Shown here one piece after another: positions 1-11,255 of a stretch of DNA of 64,000 nucleotides (positions within the stretch are counted from its first letter, which is position 1; each line of letters begins with the position of its first letter). The notes beneath the pieces were generated by a model that was not told where the DNA came from, ran no database searches, and saw nothing but the letters and a program-made list of their open reading frames with translations. A program made the translations under genes and the position numbers. Source of the stretch: Dioscorea cayenensis subsp. rotundata (Eukaryota; Streptophyta; Magnoliopsida; Dioscoreales; Dioscoreaceae); the NCBI RefSeq assembly GCF_009730915.1, contig NC_052488.1, forward strand, positions 22,853,868-22,917,867. The letters run 5' to 3'.

Positions 1-2435
1 AAGTTTGACAGGTTGGGCGTCAGAGTCCCCACCATCCTCGTCTCCCCCTGGATCGACAAGGCCACAGGTCAGTGAGCCTCTCACCCTCTTTTCTTTTCTG
101 TCGTCTTGCCTGAGGTTTCATTTGTATATTACTACCTTATGAAGAGCGTTGTCTGATTTGAACCCTTTTTCTCATTATATACGCTTTCCCTCTTCTTTGT
201 ATGAGAGTATCTTGTTCAGTTTTATCACAGACATTCTTGCTGAGGCTTTATGAATTCTGCTTGTCTATTTGCTTGTTCCTTGTGTTTTCTGCATCTCTAA
301 CGTCTGTGCAATTCTGGCGTTGTTTATATATATATATATATATAGTAGTGCTTCTGTTCTTCTAGATTTTTTGTTAGATATCTCTAATGCTTTCTACTCA
401 TTTGTCAAACCCGGGATGAGCTTGAAGCAAAGTATTGTCTACCTCTGTTTATGTCAGGCCACATTAACATGGAATGATAAACAAAAGCAAAAGGGCAAAC
501 ATACAAAATTGGTTTCATGGTTTGATTCATGGATGACCTATAGTTTGTATATTCCTATAAATATGGGAGGAGAGTCGTTAGTTTTGTTCCATTTGTGATT
601 GGCTATTATTTATGCATTTTGAAATGTTTAAATTTATGCCATTTCTTCCTTAAAAAATGTAGCTATTTGATTGTGAGCATGTTTTATTATCTAACAAGAA
701 AGAATCCATGACTTCAAAGAGGCATAATCTTTATAACTGCTAACCATCTTGCCCTTGTCCACTTCTTCATTGGACATTTGAAAAGTTTCAGATATGCCCT
801 GGAAGCTTCAATGTTAATCGCTGTGATTTCTGCTAGGTGAATCCTGCAAGAACAATATTACTGACCTTATTCCTTTTCTTGGATTGCAGTGATCCATGGG
901 CCTAATGGGCCTACTCCATATTCTCATTTTGAGCATTCATCTATTCCTGCAACAATAAAGAAATTGTTCAACCTTAATTCAAATTTTCTGACTAAGAGGG
1001 ATGCATGGGCGGGTACCTTTGAGAGCTACTTCTCCATCCGCAAGAGTCCTCGAACTGATTGTCCTGGTATGATATTCATATGCAAGATTATCTATTACAT
1101 TAATAAATGTTAATTTCTTGTTATCATGATCTTTTCTTTCTTTCTTCCTTTACTGTTTTGAGAAAATATTGTCTTTCCTTAAGTGGCCTCTTAGATTGTC
1201 ACCTAAGCTGCCTAAATGTCCTTTTCAGGATTTTATCATTTTTCTTGATGTTCACCATTGTTCTTGTGAGGGCATTGATGTCCATCTGAATTTGCAATTA
1301 TCTTTTATTTTATGTGAATAGACCACAGATTCATTGAGACGAGTGGATGTGGTAGTGGAGAGTGTCTTATCACAACAACAGATTATCATGGAACATGTAA
1401 GAATAGTTGTGGTGGATTTGGGTGGTTTCTGCAGGTCTGGGGACTATTTTTGTTTAAACTGTGCCTTCCACTGTCTTGCGTGACACAAGTGAATGTAATA
1501 GCTTGAAGTTCTCCTTTGGAAATCAAATCCCGGATTATACTTTCACAGTGAGGACTGTGTTGTTATCTGGTGTTAGTCAGGTTGAATTCTCAGCATCTTG
1601 GATCATTGAATATTTGTACTTGTCCAGATCAACTTTGATATTGATCTTTCTGCCATTGTTCTAGTGCAAAAACCTTTTCATGCCCACTCTAAAATTTAGT
1701 GCATTTACCCAACTAGGTATAAGTGCAGTTTTGGTTCTTTGAACTAAATCTGAATTCATATGTTCCTAAAAACAAAATGTGCTCCGCTTAGTCCTAGGAT
1801 TCAAATTATCTGTGCGTGCACGCACACGCACACGTTTGTGTTTTGGATAGGGACAGAGCACAACTGCTCAATGTTTTCATAGTTCAGGTACTGTCCCTTC
1901 ACCTTCTACTAAGGGCGAGAAAGAAATTGAACTTGTTTTGGTTTAAGGTCCAAAGTGAATGTAGAGGTATGGTTTGAGGGTTTAAAGGCCATTTCTACCT
2001 ACTTGTGGCCTTCCTAATTGATGCTAAGATAAAACCTTGAGTTTTTTGTCTGTGGTAACCTTTGCAAGAATTGTGATATTACATGAATACTGACAATAAC
2101 CTTTCTAATATGCAGAGAAACTCCCAGAAGTTACCAAGTCACTTAGGCCGTTTGGACCGAAGGAAGATGCTGCACTTTCAGAATTTCAGATGGAGCTGAT
2201 CCAGCTTGCATCTCAGCTGGTTGGTGACCACGTCCTCAATACCTATCCAGAGATTGGAAAAGGCATGTCTGTGGGTGAAGCTAATCAATATGCAGAGGAT
2301 GCAGTTGCAAGGTTTCTGGAAGCTGGAAGGGCTGCACTGAGGGCAGGGGCCAATGAGTCTGCAATTGTGACAATGAGGCCTGCACTCACTAGCAGGACCA
2401 GTGGAGCCACTTCCACTCTTCACCAAAGCGGGTGA
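1..2435 (+). CDS. Non-specific phospholipase C, 3' part (gene runs off the left edge)
   Basis: Phosphoesterase-family phospholipase C, which cleaves membrane phospholipids to diacylglycerol and a phosphorylated head group. Three exons are visible: 1-67, 890-1066 and 2116-2435; both introns have GT-AG borders and the phases join cleanly. The first exon reads [15 protein letters not shown], a hallmark of plant NPC proteins. The second contains [20 protein letters not shown], with the conserved EHSS motif. The third is the family's variable C-terminal region and ends in a TGA stop at 2433-2435. The catalytic N-terminal motifs lie outside the window, so which NPC member this is cannot be settled. 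No break is seen. The family call is firm from the motifs; activity is inferred. Confidence 0.87.
1811..1834. repeat. Alternating pyrimidine-purine run in an NPC intron
   Basis: A 24-bp run of strictly alternating pyrimidine and purine lies in the second visible NPC intron. Its first 16 bases (1811-1826) form a perfect palindrome. Such runs are prone to Z-DNA or cruciform structure; any role is unknown. Confidence 0.6.
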
Positions 2436-2763
2436 ATTTAGCTGCTAAGTTATTGATATAAATCATGAACCGTACAAGGATACATGTATATTTATGGACA
2501 CGTAGCATTATTGAATCACTTATATATGTATGCTTATTCGCTGGCCTGATGAGATAAATGTGATTGGTCTTATGATAGTTTATCTTAGTTGTTAGCAGCT
2601 CAAAGGATTTTGGAAGAATTGATCGATTAGTACATGTAGGCCATCCATGCTGTCCGTAGTGGAGGTATGGTTGGAACGGTATCAGATGCACCCGTGTAAT
2701 AGACTGAATTCCAAAACTTCTTGTTTTCCAAAGGCTGCAGCAGTTGTAAAACTCTGGACCAAC

Positions 2764-4563
2764 ATGAGCTCTCCTCTCCTAAAACCTCCCCGGAAACCAC
2801 CGTTGAAACCCCCAGATCCCACCTCCGCAACCTCTGCAGGAACCTCCTGGGCTAAAGTTATCGGCTCCTCATCTTCCTCTTTTGAGAACCTGCTCCACCT
2901 TCAAAAAGCTCACTTCGACCAGTTGAAGAACTCCGTCAAAAACAGCATCACTATTGGCCGGGATCAATGGCTCTCCGCCAGAGAGTCCATGCAGAATACC
3001 CTCTACGCCAAATTCGTTGGCAAATCACTCCCTCTGGATCAAGCAAAACTAGTTCTCTCTGAGGCCTGGAACTCTCTTGGGAAGTTCTCTGTCACTGATC
3101 TCCCTAATGGTTTCTATTTTATTCGCTGTGAATCTCTGGATATGCAGGCCAAGCTCCTTTGGGAGGGTCCTTGGACCATTGATGGGCGTATTCTTCAAAT
3201 TTCTGAATGGCGTGAATCCTTCCAACCGGCCTTCGAAAAACTCTCGTCGGCGGCGGTTTGGATACAACTACACCATGTCCCCATGGAGCTGTGGAGCGGT
3301 GATATCCTTGAAACCATTGCATCTCACTTTGGGAGAGTCCTTAAAATCGATGAACACACTCTAAAGTTATCGTGATCCAAATACGCACGCATCTGTGTGG
3401 AAATTGACCTTGATCTCCCAATTTAAAAGGGAACTTGGGTGAATTACGGTGATAATTATGTTTTCATTATCGCTTTACATGAAAAATTACCGGTCTTTTG
3501 CTACAGCTGCGGACATGTTGGCCACGAGGAGTCCAATTGCCCCTTCGTCAGCAATCGGAACAAGTTCTCTGCTCATCAGCCACCACCTTCCTCATCAAAG
3601 ATGCAGATGGAGGTAGATGATCCGAGACGGGTTCCTGGCGAGGCTGATGACAGGATGGCGGACGGTATATTGGATGGCATCCCTGACTCAAATTCTCTCC
3701 ATCCCGATAGGGAAGACTCGCAGCAATTTGGCGCTTGGTTAAAACCACGAAGCCGTAGGAACCGTGGTCACGGCCGGAGCGGTGAAGCCCGAAACCCTAG
3801 TCTGGATAGACGTGTTGGGACCGAAGGCCAGGATCCAGATACATGGACGCGTGCTCTGGAACCGTCTTCTCGCTTCCCAACACGTGGCGGTCGTTCACGC
3901 CGCGGTTCTACGCATGCAACGGTACACTTAGCAAGCGTTACTGAATTCCCACATCTCGAGACATCCAAACCCGTTCAAAGGGAGCCAACCGTTGATGATG
4001 AGACCTTCTCTCGTCCTAAGGGTGGCTGCTTTATTTCCCCTCCTAGTCCCGAGAAACTTTCTGACGTTATCCCTCTTGGTCCCGAGAAACTTTCTGACAT
4101 TATCCCTTCCTTTCCAATGACCCAGAGAGATCCTGACAAGAGCATTGCCCCATGCTTTGACCTTGCGCTTGTCCCCATGCCTCTCTGCCGCACTATCGTT
4201 GGAACCTCCATCCCTCTGTCTCCTCAAGCCCTCACTCACGCCCCATCCAGTCATAACTTATGCTATCCCCCTTTATTGCTATCTTCTGTCCGCCATGAAG
4301 ACCTAGATCAATCCCACTCCTCCTTGGTGGAAATCATCAAGCTTGCTCTTCATCCTCCCTCTAATCTGGACCTTCAAATGGAAGACTTGGGTGACACAGG
4401 CTCGATGCTGGGATCTGAGGACTCCGGCTCTCTTTTGGAATCAGACGATGATATGCCTCTTGCACACTACCAGAAAGATATCAAACTGGAGGCCTTGGCT
4501 AGGCGCGCTCCCACCAAAAACAAGTCCCGATCAAAAAAAGGGAGATCCACTTCCACTAGCTAA
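2764..4563 (+). pseudogene. LINE A1 ORF1 (gag-like, DUF4283 plus zinc knuckle), two stops
   Basis: The RNA-binding ORF1 protein of the LINE. The likely start is the ATG at 2764, which opens a proline-rich segment. Residues from about 80 to 200 form the DUF4283-like domain (LYAKFVGKSLPLDQAKL, WEGPWTIDGR). A zinc knuckle CYSCGHVGHEESNC, of CX2CX4HX4C form, is coded at 3499-3540. The C-terminus is acidic and then basic (DDDMPLAHYQ, SRSKKGRS). The frame is interrupted by a TGA at 3373-3375 and a TAA at about 3424-3426, yet stays in register across both, so these are point changes and not frameshifts. Confidence 0.85.
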
Positions 4564-4614
4564 CTCTTTCCATCGTTTTCTTTTTACTATTGTGTCTTAT
4601 GATAAACAACATTA

Positions 4615-7600
4615 AGATCATGTCCTGAAATTGTCGCGGGGGGGGTCTCCATACTATTGATCGTATTAAAGATTTTATGCGTCGTTTTAAACCTGCTATT
4701 ATTTGCCTTCTTGAGACTAAAGTGGGTACTGAGCGTTCTCTTCGCTTTTTGTAACAGATTTGGTAGGAACTGGGAGTGGGCGGCTATCCCCGCGCATGGT
4801 TTTTCTGGGGAAATCATCACTCTCTGGTCTCGCTACCTTGGGAGAGTTACTCCTATCGCTGCAACTCGATTGGCCCTCAATCTGGTCATTTCCTCTAAGG
4901 ATGGTCCCTAGATCCTTTCGGTTATCTATAGCTCTCAAATCTTAAATGACCAAAAGCTCCTCTGGAACACCCTGTTTGGTATCACCGCCATCCACCTTCC
5001 CTGGCTGTTGGCGGGTGACTTCAATGCAGTCACCTCTGATCAGGATTATTTGGGGGGGAAACTCTCGATTTTATACTCTTAAATCTAGTTTTATAATGAT
5101 TTTATTAATAATAACCATCTCGTGGACCTTGGCTTTGTGGGTTTTAGGTACACCTGGAATAATAACCAGTTAGGCCTGGCTTGTCGTTGGGCTTGCCTGG
5201 ACAGATATTTGGCCAACCAGGACTGGGTGGTAAACTTCATCTCTATTATCATTAAGCATCTCCCGCATTCGTGCTTTGATCATTCTCCCATTTTTCTTAC
5301 TGCTTAATCTTATATCTCCTCTAAGAATCGCATCTTTCATTTTGATAACTTTTGGTTTGATTATAATAATTGCTATACTAGTGTTTCTAATGCTTTTAGC
5401 TCTATTAATAGCTCCTCCCCTATGCACTCCTTTCATCACTGCATCGCTAGAGCCACATCTAAGCTTATCTCTTGGAGAGCTGCAGGTATTCAGCTGATTG
5501 CTAGAGAAATTTCCAATCTGGAGACCGAGATTAGGTGTTTGGAGGAGCTTGAGGCTCTGTCGCCTAATCCCTGGCATCAAGTTTGCCTCCGCTCTTTGCG
5601 TAATAAACATTCTGCCCTCTTGCATCAAAGCTCTGTCTTCTAGGTCCAGCGTGCACACTTGTAGTGGCTAAATCATGGGGACACATATTCTGCTTTCTTT
5701 CATCATACTGCCAAAGCCCACCAGGTTAAATCTCGGATCCACTCTCTTCGCAATAACTCTGGTATTATCCTTACTACTAGTGACGATATTGATAATGAAT
5801 TCCTATCATTTTATCGTAATCTTTGGGCCTTTTCGTCCTCTGCCTCTCTGGATCACCTTTACTATTCCCTTCTTGATGATTTTCCCACGTTAGCGTCCGA
5901 TGACAAGGACGATCTAATCAAGCCTGTCACCAAGGGGGAGGTGCTCCGAGCATTTAGGTCCATGCCGCATGGAAAATCACCAAGTCCGGATGGCTTTAAT
6001 GTTGAATTTTATCTCTTTTACTGGAGCATTCTGGGTGATCACTTGTTTAATGCTATTAATCACTTCTTTACTACGGCCAGTATGCCCAATTCTTGGGGGA
6101 AAACCTACATTGTTCTTATCCCTAAGATAGACCATCCTAAAAAAGTTCCTGATTTTCGACCTATCTCTCTCTGTAATGTTTGCTATAAACTTATCTTTAA
6201 AATCCTGGCTGGAAGACTTAAACTTGTGCTCCCTAATTTAATCGGCCTTGAGCAATCTGGCTTTCTGGCGGGTAGGTCTACTTTTGATAATATCCTTGCG
6301 GTTCGTGAGATTGCCCATTCTATGGAGACCCGATAAAACTTACCCCCGGGATGTTAATCAAAGTAGATATTGAAAAGGCTTTCGACACTGTTGAATGGAA
6401 AACGATCCTTGCAACTCTCCACAGGATGTGTTTTCCTGATACTTGGATTAGATGGATTGAATCTTGTCTTTCTTCAGCCTCTTTCTCGCTTCTCATCAAT
6501 GGTAAACCCAGTCGTTGGTTCTCGAGTGCCAGGGGAGTGAGGCAGAGTGACCCCATCTCCCCTTTACTCTTTTTGTTGGTTACTCAAAATCTCTCTACTA
6601 TTCTTAACCATGCCTTTCATATCAATTTCATGTCTAGCTTTGACTCCAATCTTCCTAGAAACTTTAACCATCTCATGTTTGCTGATGACCTCATTCTTAT
6701 TACCAAGGCTTCTAGACAATCTACTAGGAATGTTTTATTCTATCTCAATTTGTATGCAAACATTTCAGGTTAAAAACCCAACCTCAGAAAATCTGCCATT
6801 TACCTTCTTAGTTGGTTTAGCAAACGAGTTTCCAAGTCTCTAGCTTCCATTCTTGGCATTAATCTTGGTAGCTTTCCTTTTACTTACCTGGGCGCTCCTA
6901 TCTCTCCCTCCCACATTCCAACTAACCACTTTAATTCTCTGATTAATAAAACTGCTTCCTCAATTGGGGCATGGAACCACTCACTTATTTCCCAAGCTGG
7001 TAGAGTTGTTCTTCTTAACTCCTGTATCTTCTCTCTTCCAGTGTACCTTATGTCCATCTTCTATCTCCCTGACTCTGTCTTGGACTCCATCTCTAAGCTT
7101 GGGTGCAATTTCCTTTGGGGTAGGCATGGCAGGGATGCCAGTTTCCATTCTATTGGTTGGCGAACAGTTACTCTATCTAAACCTGAGGGGGATCTTGGCC
7201 TCCGCAACCTTAGAAATGCCAGGATTGCTCTTCTTGCCAAACATGTGTTTTCGATTATTAACAAGGAGGACAAACTTTGGGTCGCTATTTTTCTTCACAA
7301 GTATGACAATTGGAATATTTGGGGTGATGTTTTTCATACTAATGCTTCCTGTTTTCATAAAGACATCATTAAAACTGTGAAAATTATCAGGCACAATCTT
7401 CTTATGGCTGTTTGCAATCCCACCCTTTCCAATGTTTGGGAGGATCCTTGGCTTCTTGATCTTCCCCTGAGCCGTAAGCCAACTTTTATAAATATGAACC
7501 TAATTGACGACATCTCTATTAATTCCTTTGTGCTTAACGGTGATCTCAATATTCGTGTGTGTTCAGCTCTGTTTGGGGACGACTTGAGTCATGTCGTATT

Positions 7601-8696
7601 TAATAATACTGTTTTCGATAATGAGGCCAAGAGTGAATGGGTTTGGCGCCCCATCACCTCCTTGGCCTCTACTGTGGCTGCAATTTATGATCATCTTAAT
7701 TCTGAAAATCTTAATTTTGATGTTTGGAATGGTTGGAGTTTCATTTGGAAACTCAATGTCCCTCCTCGCATTAAGACTTTTGTTTGGAAATTGGCTCATG
7801 ATAAGCTCCCAACCGCCAATTATCTCTATAATATTAACATCGGGCCTACTGCCTTTTGCCATTTTTATGGCCTCTTTCCTAAGTCGGCTGAGCGCCTTCT
7901 CTGGCATTTCTAAGGTGTGCGAAAATTTGTTGGGATATCACTTTCAATTGGTTGGGCTTGGATCATTCTTTCACACCCATCTCAGCAATGACACTTGGCT
8001 TACTTGCAAATTCATCTGTGCTTTTAGCTGTGATTTCGCCAAGGCCCTTATTGCCTCGGTTGCCTGGCACATTTGGACTGTGAGATGCCATAAAATCTTT
8101 CGTCAAACCCCGCCTAATTTCAATCAGATCCCTACCATAGCTTGGGCGGGCATCCAAGCTTATTTTTCTGTGCATGGTCTTTCTACAAGACCACTTCTCT
8201 GAGTCTACAATCTCCCCACTTATCAATCGTGGTGTACTCGGTTGCGGTGTGGGATCCTCTGTCAAGTAAGGCTGGCTTCGGATTCTTCATCACTACTAAT
8301 CGTATTGCCATTCTGCTTGCAGGAGTTGCTGGTGATTCTTGCGCTTCCTTTCTTGACGCCGAGCTCCGTGCCATCCTTCTTGCCTTAGAGCAATGTCGCC
8401 TGAATGCCTGGTCTCCCAGCAAGCTCTTCTCCGATTCCAGATGCGCGATCGATCTGATTAATGATTTCAACAATGTGACTGCATGGCAAACCTCTGATAT
8501 TGTTCTTTCTATCAAAAGTATCTCATGCCAGTGGCCTAATTTCTCTTGGGAGCACATCCATCGCGACTTCAACTGTATTGCTGACAGCCTTGCCCACTTT
8601 GGCAGCCTAAATCTTCATTTATCCCTCTTTGCCCATGGCTGCGATCATCCGCGCTGGCTCGATGATCTTTGTTCTTCATCAAACTTCTCCTTTTAA
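4615..8696 (+). pseudogene. LINE A1 ORF2 (endonuclease, reverse transcriptase, RNase H), broken
   Basis: The ORF2 polyprotein, spread over several frames. The endonuclease begins near 4627 (NCRGG, preceded by a stop where a Trp is expected), with ICLLETK near 4700, GDFNAVTSD near 5015 and FDHSPIF near 5275. The reverse transcriptase runs from about 5941 to 6773 with FRPISLCNV, the D-containing VDIEKAFDTVEW, and FADD at about 6678-6689. A frameshift separates the open segments 5941-6336 and 6351-6773. The segment 7041-7913 covers the thumb and zf-RVT region, and 8142-8696 the RNase H (DAELRAILLALEQC, HIHRDFNCIADSLA). RQSDP replaces the usual RQGDP. Confidence 0.85.
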
Positions 8697-8760
8697 CTTC
8701 TGCTATGCTTTTCTGTTTTTTTTTGTAGCTAGTTGTAGCTACTTTTGCAAAAAAACACCA

Positions 8761-9317
8761 AGAAAGCTTAGTTACTGCAGCCCAAGAGGAAATATGGGTA
8801 GAACAGATTGCATCAGTTGGGTGTAATGTAGTTGTTTTTTTGGGTAAGCATTTGAAATTTCCATTGGAATGTGCTTATGATTTGTTATATTTGATGGTGT
8901 AAATGAATTGTGCATGACAAGTAAAGCCTGGAGAAGGTATCATTCTGCTGCTTGTTGTTCGGCGGATCCAATAAAGCGTTTTGAGCATCTTGGCGTTCAC
9001 TGCCTCAGCGATGGAATTGAAAAGAGAAGTGTGTTTCCACTTGTGAATCTTACCCTTAATTGAGAAGGACATGTGTGTATTTCCGTGCATGTACATCTCC
9101 GATTCTCCATCATACATTTGCGAAATGCAGATATGCCGTTCGGTGAGGGCCCAAACCCAACCCTTCCTTTCAACCACCCATGAAGTGCCCGGGTTCATTT
9201 ATTCTCCTTTATAAGATATCTATCTACTTGTCTACACTTGTCATTCAGCTCGCCGCTCCTCCAAATCTCTCTCTCTCTCTCTCTCTCCCCCGGCCACCTC
9301 CCTCTCAACAAAAAAGC
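8761..9317. other. Intergenic segment and AMT1 upstream region
   Basis: Single-copy-looking DNA between the LINE and AMT1. It holds a 41-codon open stretch (8777-8902) of unknown meaning and the probable AMT1 promoter and 5' leader. No other gene is seen. Confidence 0.5.
9208..9287 (+). promoter_or_regulatory. Probable AMT1 TATA box and CT-rich leader
   Basis: TTTATAAG at 9208-9215 sits about 105 bases before the AMT1 start codon, a fitting place for a TATA box with a 70-80 base leader. A (CT)n run at 9266-9287 follows; such runs are common in plant 5' leaders. No expression evidence is available. Confidence 0.4.
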
Positions 9318-10718
9318 ATGAATATGGCAGAGGCCTTGGAGGCCAGCGTGGTTGAATCAGTGAATGCCATTTACCTTCTCTTCTCATCATATCTTGTCTT
9401 CGTAATGCAGCTCGGCTTCGCCATGCTCTGTGCTGGTTCAGTCCGGGCCAAGAACGCCATGAACATCATGCTCACTAATGTCGTGGATGCTGTCGTAGGC
9501 ACGGTCTCCTACTACCTGTTTGGCTTCGCCTTTGCCTTTGGCTCTGGCACCAATCCTTTCATCGGAACTTCTCTATTTGCTCTCGAAGGCATCCCTAACG
9601 AAAGCTACGACTACTCCTACTTCCTGTACGAATGGGCCTTCGCCATTGCTGTGGCCGGTATAACAAGTGGGTCCATAGCCGAGCGCACCCAGTTTGGCGC
9701 CTATCTAGTCTTCTCATTCCTCCTCACTGGATTCGTGTATCCGGTGGTGGCTCACTGGGTGTGGTCGCCGACTGGGTGGCTCAGCCCCAACTACAGTGGG
9801 TCCAGCGGTTTGCTGTTCGGAGCTGGAGCCATCGACTTCGCAGGGAGCAGAGTGGTGCACATGGTGGGGGGCGTCGCAGGACTCTGGGGGGCGATTATAG
9901 AGGGCCCGAGAGTGGGCCGGTTCGACGCGTTTGGGAAGCCTGTTGCGATGCGCGGGCACAACGCCACACTTGTCGTCCTCGGCACCTTCTTGCTGTGGTT
10001 CGGCTGGTTTGGTTTCAACCCTGGCTCTTTCAATAAGATCCTCGTCCCTTACCCAGATGCCCCCTACCAGGGCAACTGGACCGGGGTCGGCCGCACTGCC
10101 GTCACTACGGCACTTGCCGGCTCCACCGCCGGCCTCGTCACCCTCTTCGGTCGTCGGTTGCTGGTCGGCCACTGGGACGCACTGGACGTGTGCAATGGAC
10201 TTCTGGGAGGCTTCGTGGCCATCACTTCGGGCTGTTCTGTTGTGGAGCCGTGGGCCGCCCTGGTCTGCGGTTTCGTCTCGGCGTGGGTCCTCATCGGGCT
10301 TAATGCATTGGCCTTGAAGCTCAGATTCGATGACCCACTGGAAGCAGCTCAGTTGCATGGAGGCTGCGGCGCATGGGGGCTCCTCTTCACGGGGCTGTTC
10401 GCCAAGGAGGAGTTGGTGGTCCAGGTGTACAACTCGGGTGAGGTTGGGTTGAGACGTCCCTTCGGACTCTTGATGGGAGGTGGATGGGGCCTGCTGGGAG
10501 CCCAGGTTGTAGAGCTCCTGGCGATCCTAGGGTGGGTCAGCATCACCATGGCCTTGCTTTTCTTAGTCTTGAGTAAGCTACGCCTGCTCAGGATATCCGT
10601 GGACGAGGAGCTGGCGGGTCTCGACGTCTCCCGTCATGGTGGTTATGCATATGCTGACGACAACCATCCACGGTTCTACGGAGAGTATCTGAGGATCCAA
10701 GACGAGGCTCGCTCCTGA
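9318..10718 (+). CDS. AMT1: AMT1-type high-affinity ammonium transporter
   Basis: Plasma-membrane channel-like transporter that takes up ammonium. It is a single exon of 466 residues, as usual for plant AMT1 genes. The start chosen is the first ATG of the family-like reading ([10 protein letters not shown]); the frame stays open further upstream but that part looks like leader. Family signatures are clear: [12 protein letters not shown] (35-46), [12 protein letters not shown] (113-124), the pore twin histidines at His181 (VVHMVGG) and His347 ([12 protein letters not shown]), and [12 protein letters not shown] (227-238). About eleven membrane helices are expected. Two oddities: the N-terminus is some 30 residues shorter than typical AMT1 proteins, lacking the usual Cys-containing stretch, and the C-terminal regulatory motif reads DVSRHGG with Ser438 where AMT1 proteins usually have Thr. 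The family is certain; the paralog is not. Confidence 0.95.
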   Translation: MNMAEALEASVVESVNAIYLLFSSYLVFVMQLGFAMLCAGSVRAKNAMNIMLTNVVDAVVGTVSYYLFGFAFAFGSGTNPFIGTSLFALEGIPNESYDYSYFLYEWAFAIAVAGITSGSIAERTQFGAYLVFSFLLTGFVYPVVAHWVWSPTGWLSPNYSGSSGLLFGAGAIDFAGSRVVHMVGGVAGLWGAIIEGPRVGRFDAFGKPVAMRGHNATLVVLGTFLLWFGWFGFNPGSFNKILVPYPDAPYQGNWTGVGRTAVTTALAGSTAGLVTLFGRRLLVGHWDALDVCNGLLGGFVAITSGCSVVEPWAALVCGFVSAWVLIGLNALALKLRFDDPLEAAQLHGGCGAWGLLFTGLFAKEELVVQVYNSGEVGLRRPFGLLMGGGWGLLGAQVVELLAILGWVSITMALLFLVLSKLRLLRISVDEELAGLDVSRHGGYAYADDNHPRFYGEYLRIQDEARS

Positions 10719-10875
10719 AAGACAAAGCCCTTGTTCTCTGCCTCTACCTGCCCTCCCTGCTATCTGCCTTTTCCTTGATTCAACGCCGAGGCATCGAATG
10801 GAATCATATTGTCATTGATTTTTTCATTTTTAATCATAAAAATCGTATTTTCTTTGTCATATTCATCCGGCAGGA

Positions 10876-10937
10876 CCGGTAGAACCAAGCCGACAGGAAT
10901 GCCCGGCGAGTCCGGTAGAACCAAGCCGACAGGAATG
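10876..10937 (+). repeat. 36-bp-period tandem duplication downstream of AMT1
   Basis: A 26-bp sequence beginning CCGGTAGAACCAAGCCGACA occurs at 10876-10901 and again at 10912-10937. It lies in the 3' flank of AMT1. GC content is higher than in the surroundings. Confidence 0.8.
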
Positions 10938-10999
10938 AGTCATCTGGGCTTCCTCACCAATTTTTACCGATGGATGTTTGGTTTGGATTAAAAGTTCAA

Positions 11000-11165
11000 T
11001 TTTTTTTTTTTTGATTAAATGTGGATAAATCACAGATTTATTAAAAAAAAAATAACAGTACAAAGAGAAACATAGGTACAAGGAAAGAGTCATCTATCAC
11101 AAGAGGTGAGGAGGTACAAAGAAGACGAATACAGTAAAAAGACAGAGACTATCAATTTAAGATTG
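11000..11165 (-). mobile_element. LINE family B 3'-end scrap
   Basis: On the minus strand this stretch ends in an A-tail (T-run at 11000-11012) preceded by AATCTGTGATTTATCCAC. The same tail occurs at the 3' end of the LINEs at 36.12 kb (AATGTGATTTATCCAC) and 41.94 kb (GTGGTTTATCC). It is thus a severely 5'-truncated insertion of that family. No coding sequence remains. Confidence 0.6.
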
Positions 11166-11255
11166 GTGAACTTCCCAATATGATCTGTGCATAGTTTAAA
11201 TTAAAATTAATACATTAATAAAGAAGTTAACCAACAACAGAGACTATCAATTTAA
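11142..11255 (+). repeat. 19-bp direct repeats flanking 76 bp
   Basis: ACAGAGACTATCAATTTAA occurs at 11142-11160 and 11237-11255. The spacing could reflect a target-site duplication or a small local duplication; the enclosed 76 bp show no terminal inverted repeat. Confidence 0.7.

Larger units (their letters stand above)
2760..8760 (+). mobile_element. LINE family A, copy 1 (L1-type, nearly full length, inactive)
   Basis: A non-LTR retrotransposon of about 6 kb lies between the NPC and AMT1 genes. In order it carries ORF1 with a DUF4283-like domain and a CCHC zinc knuckle, then ORF2 with AP-type endonuclease, reverse transcriptase, a thumb/zf-RVT region and an RVT_3-type RNase H. It is inactive: ORF1 has two in-frame stops and ORF2 has several stops and frameshifts. 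Some stops look like CpG or TGG decay. A short A-run at about 8748-8755 may be the 3' tail. I found no convincing target-site duplication, so both ends are approximate. Confidence 0.88.

Noticed and set aside
2640..2710. Open stretch AIHAVRSGGMVGTVSDAPV after an acceptor-like TGTAG
   Set aside because: Short, ends at once in a stop, and I know no protein with it; possibly linked to the stretch at 8777 but unsupported.
9714..10358. Long antisense open frame of 214 codons over AMT1
   Set aside because: It is a shadow of the GC-rich AMT1 coding sequence and has no protein-like motif.
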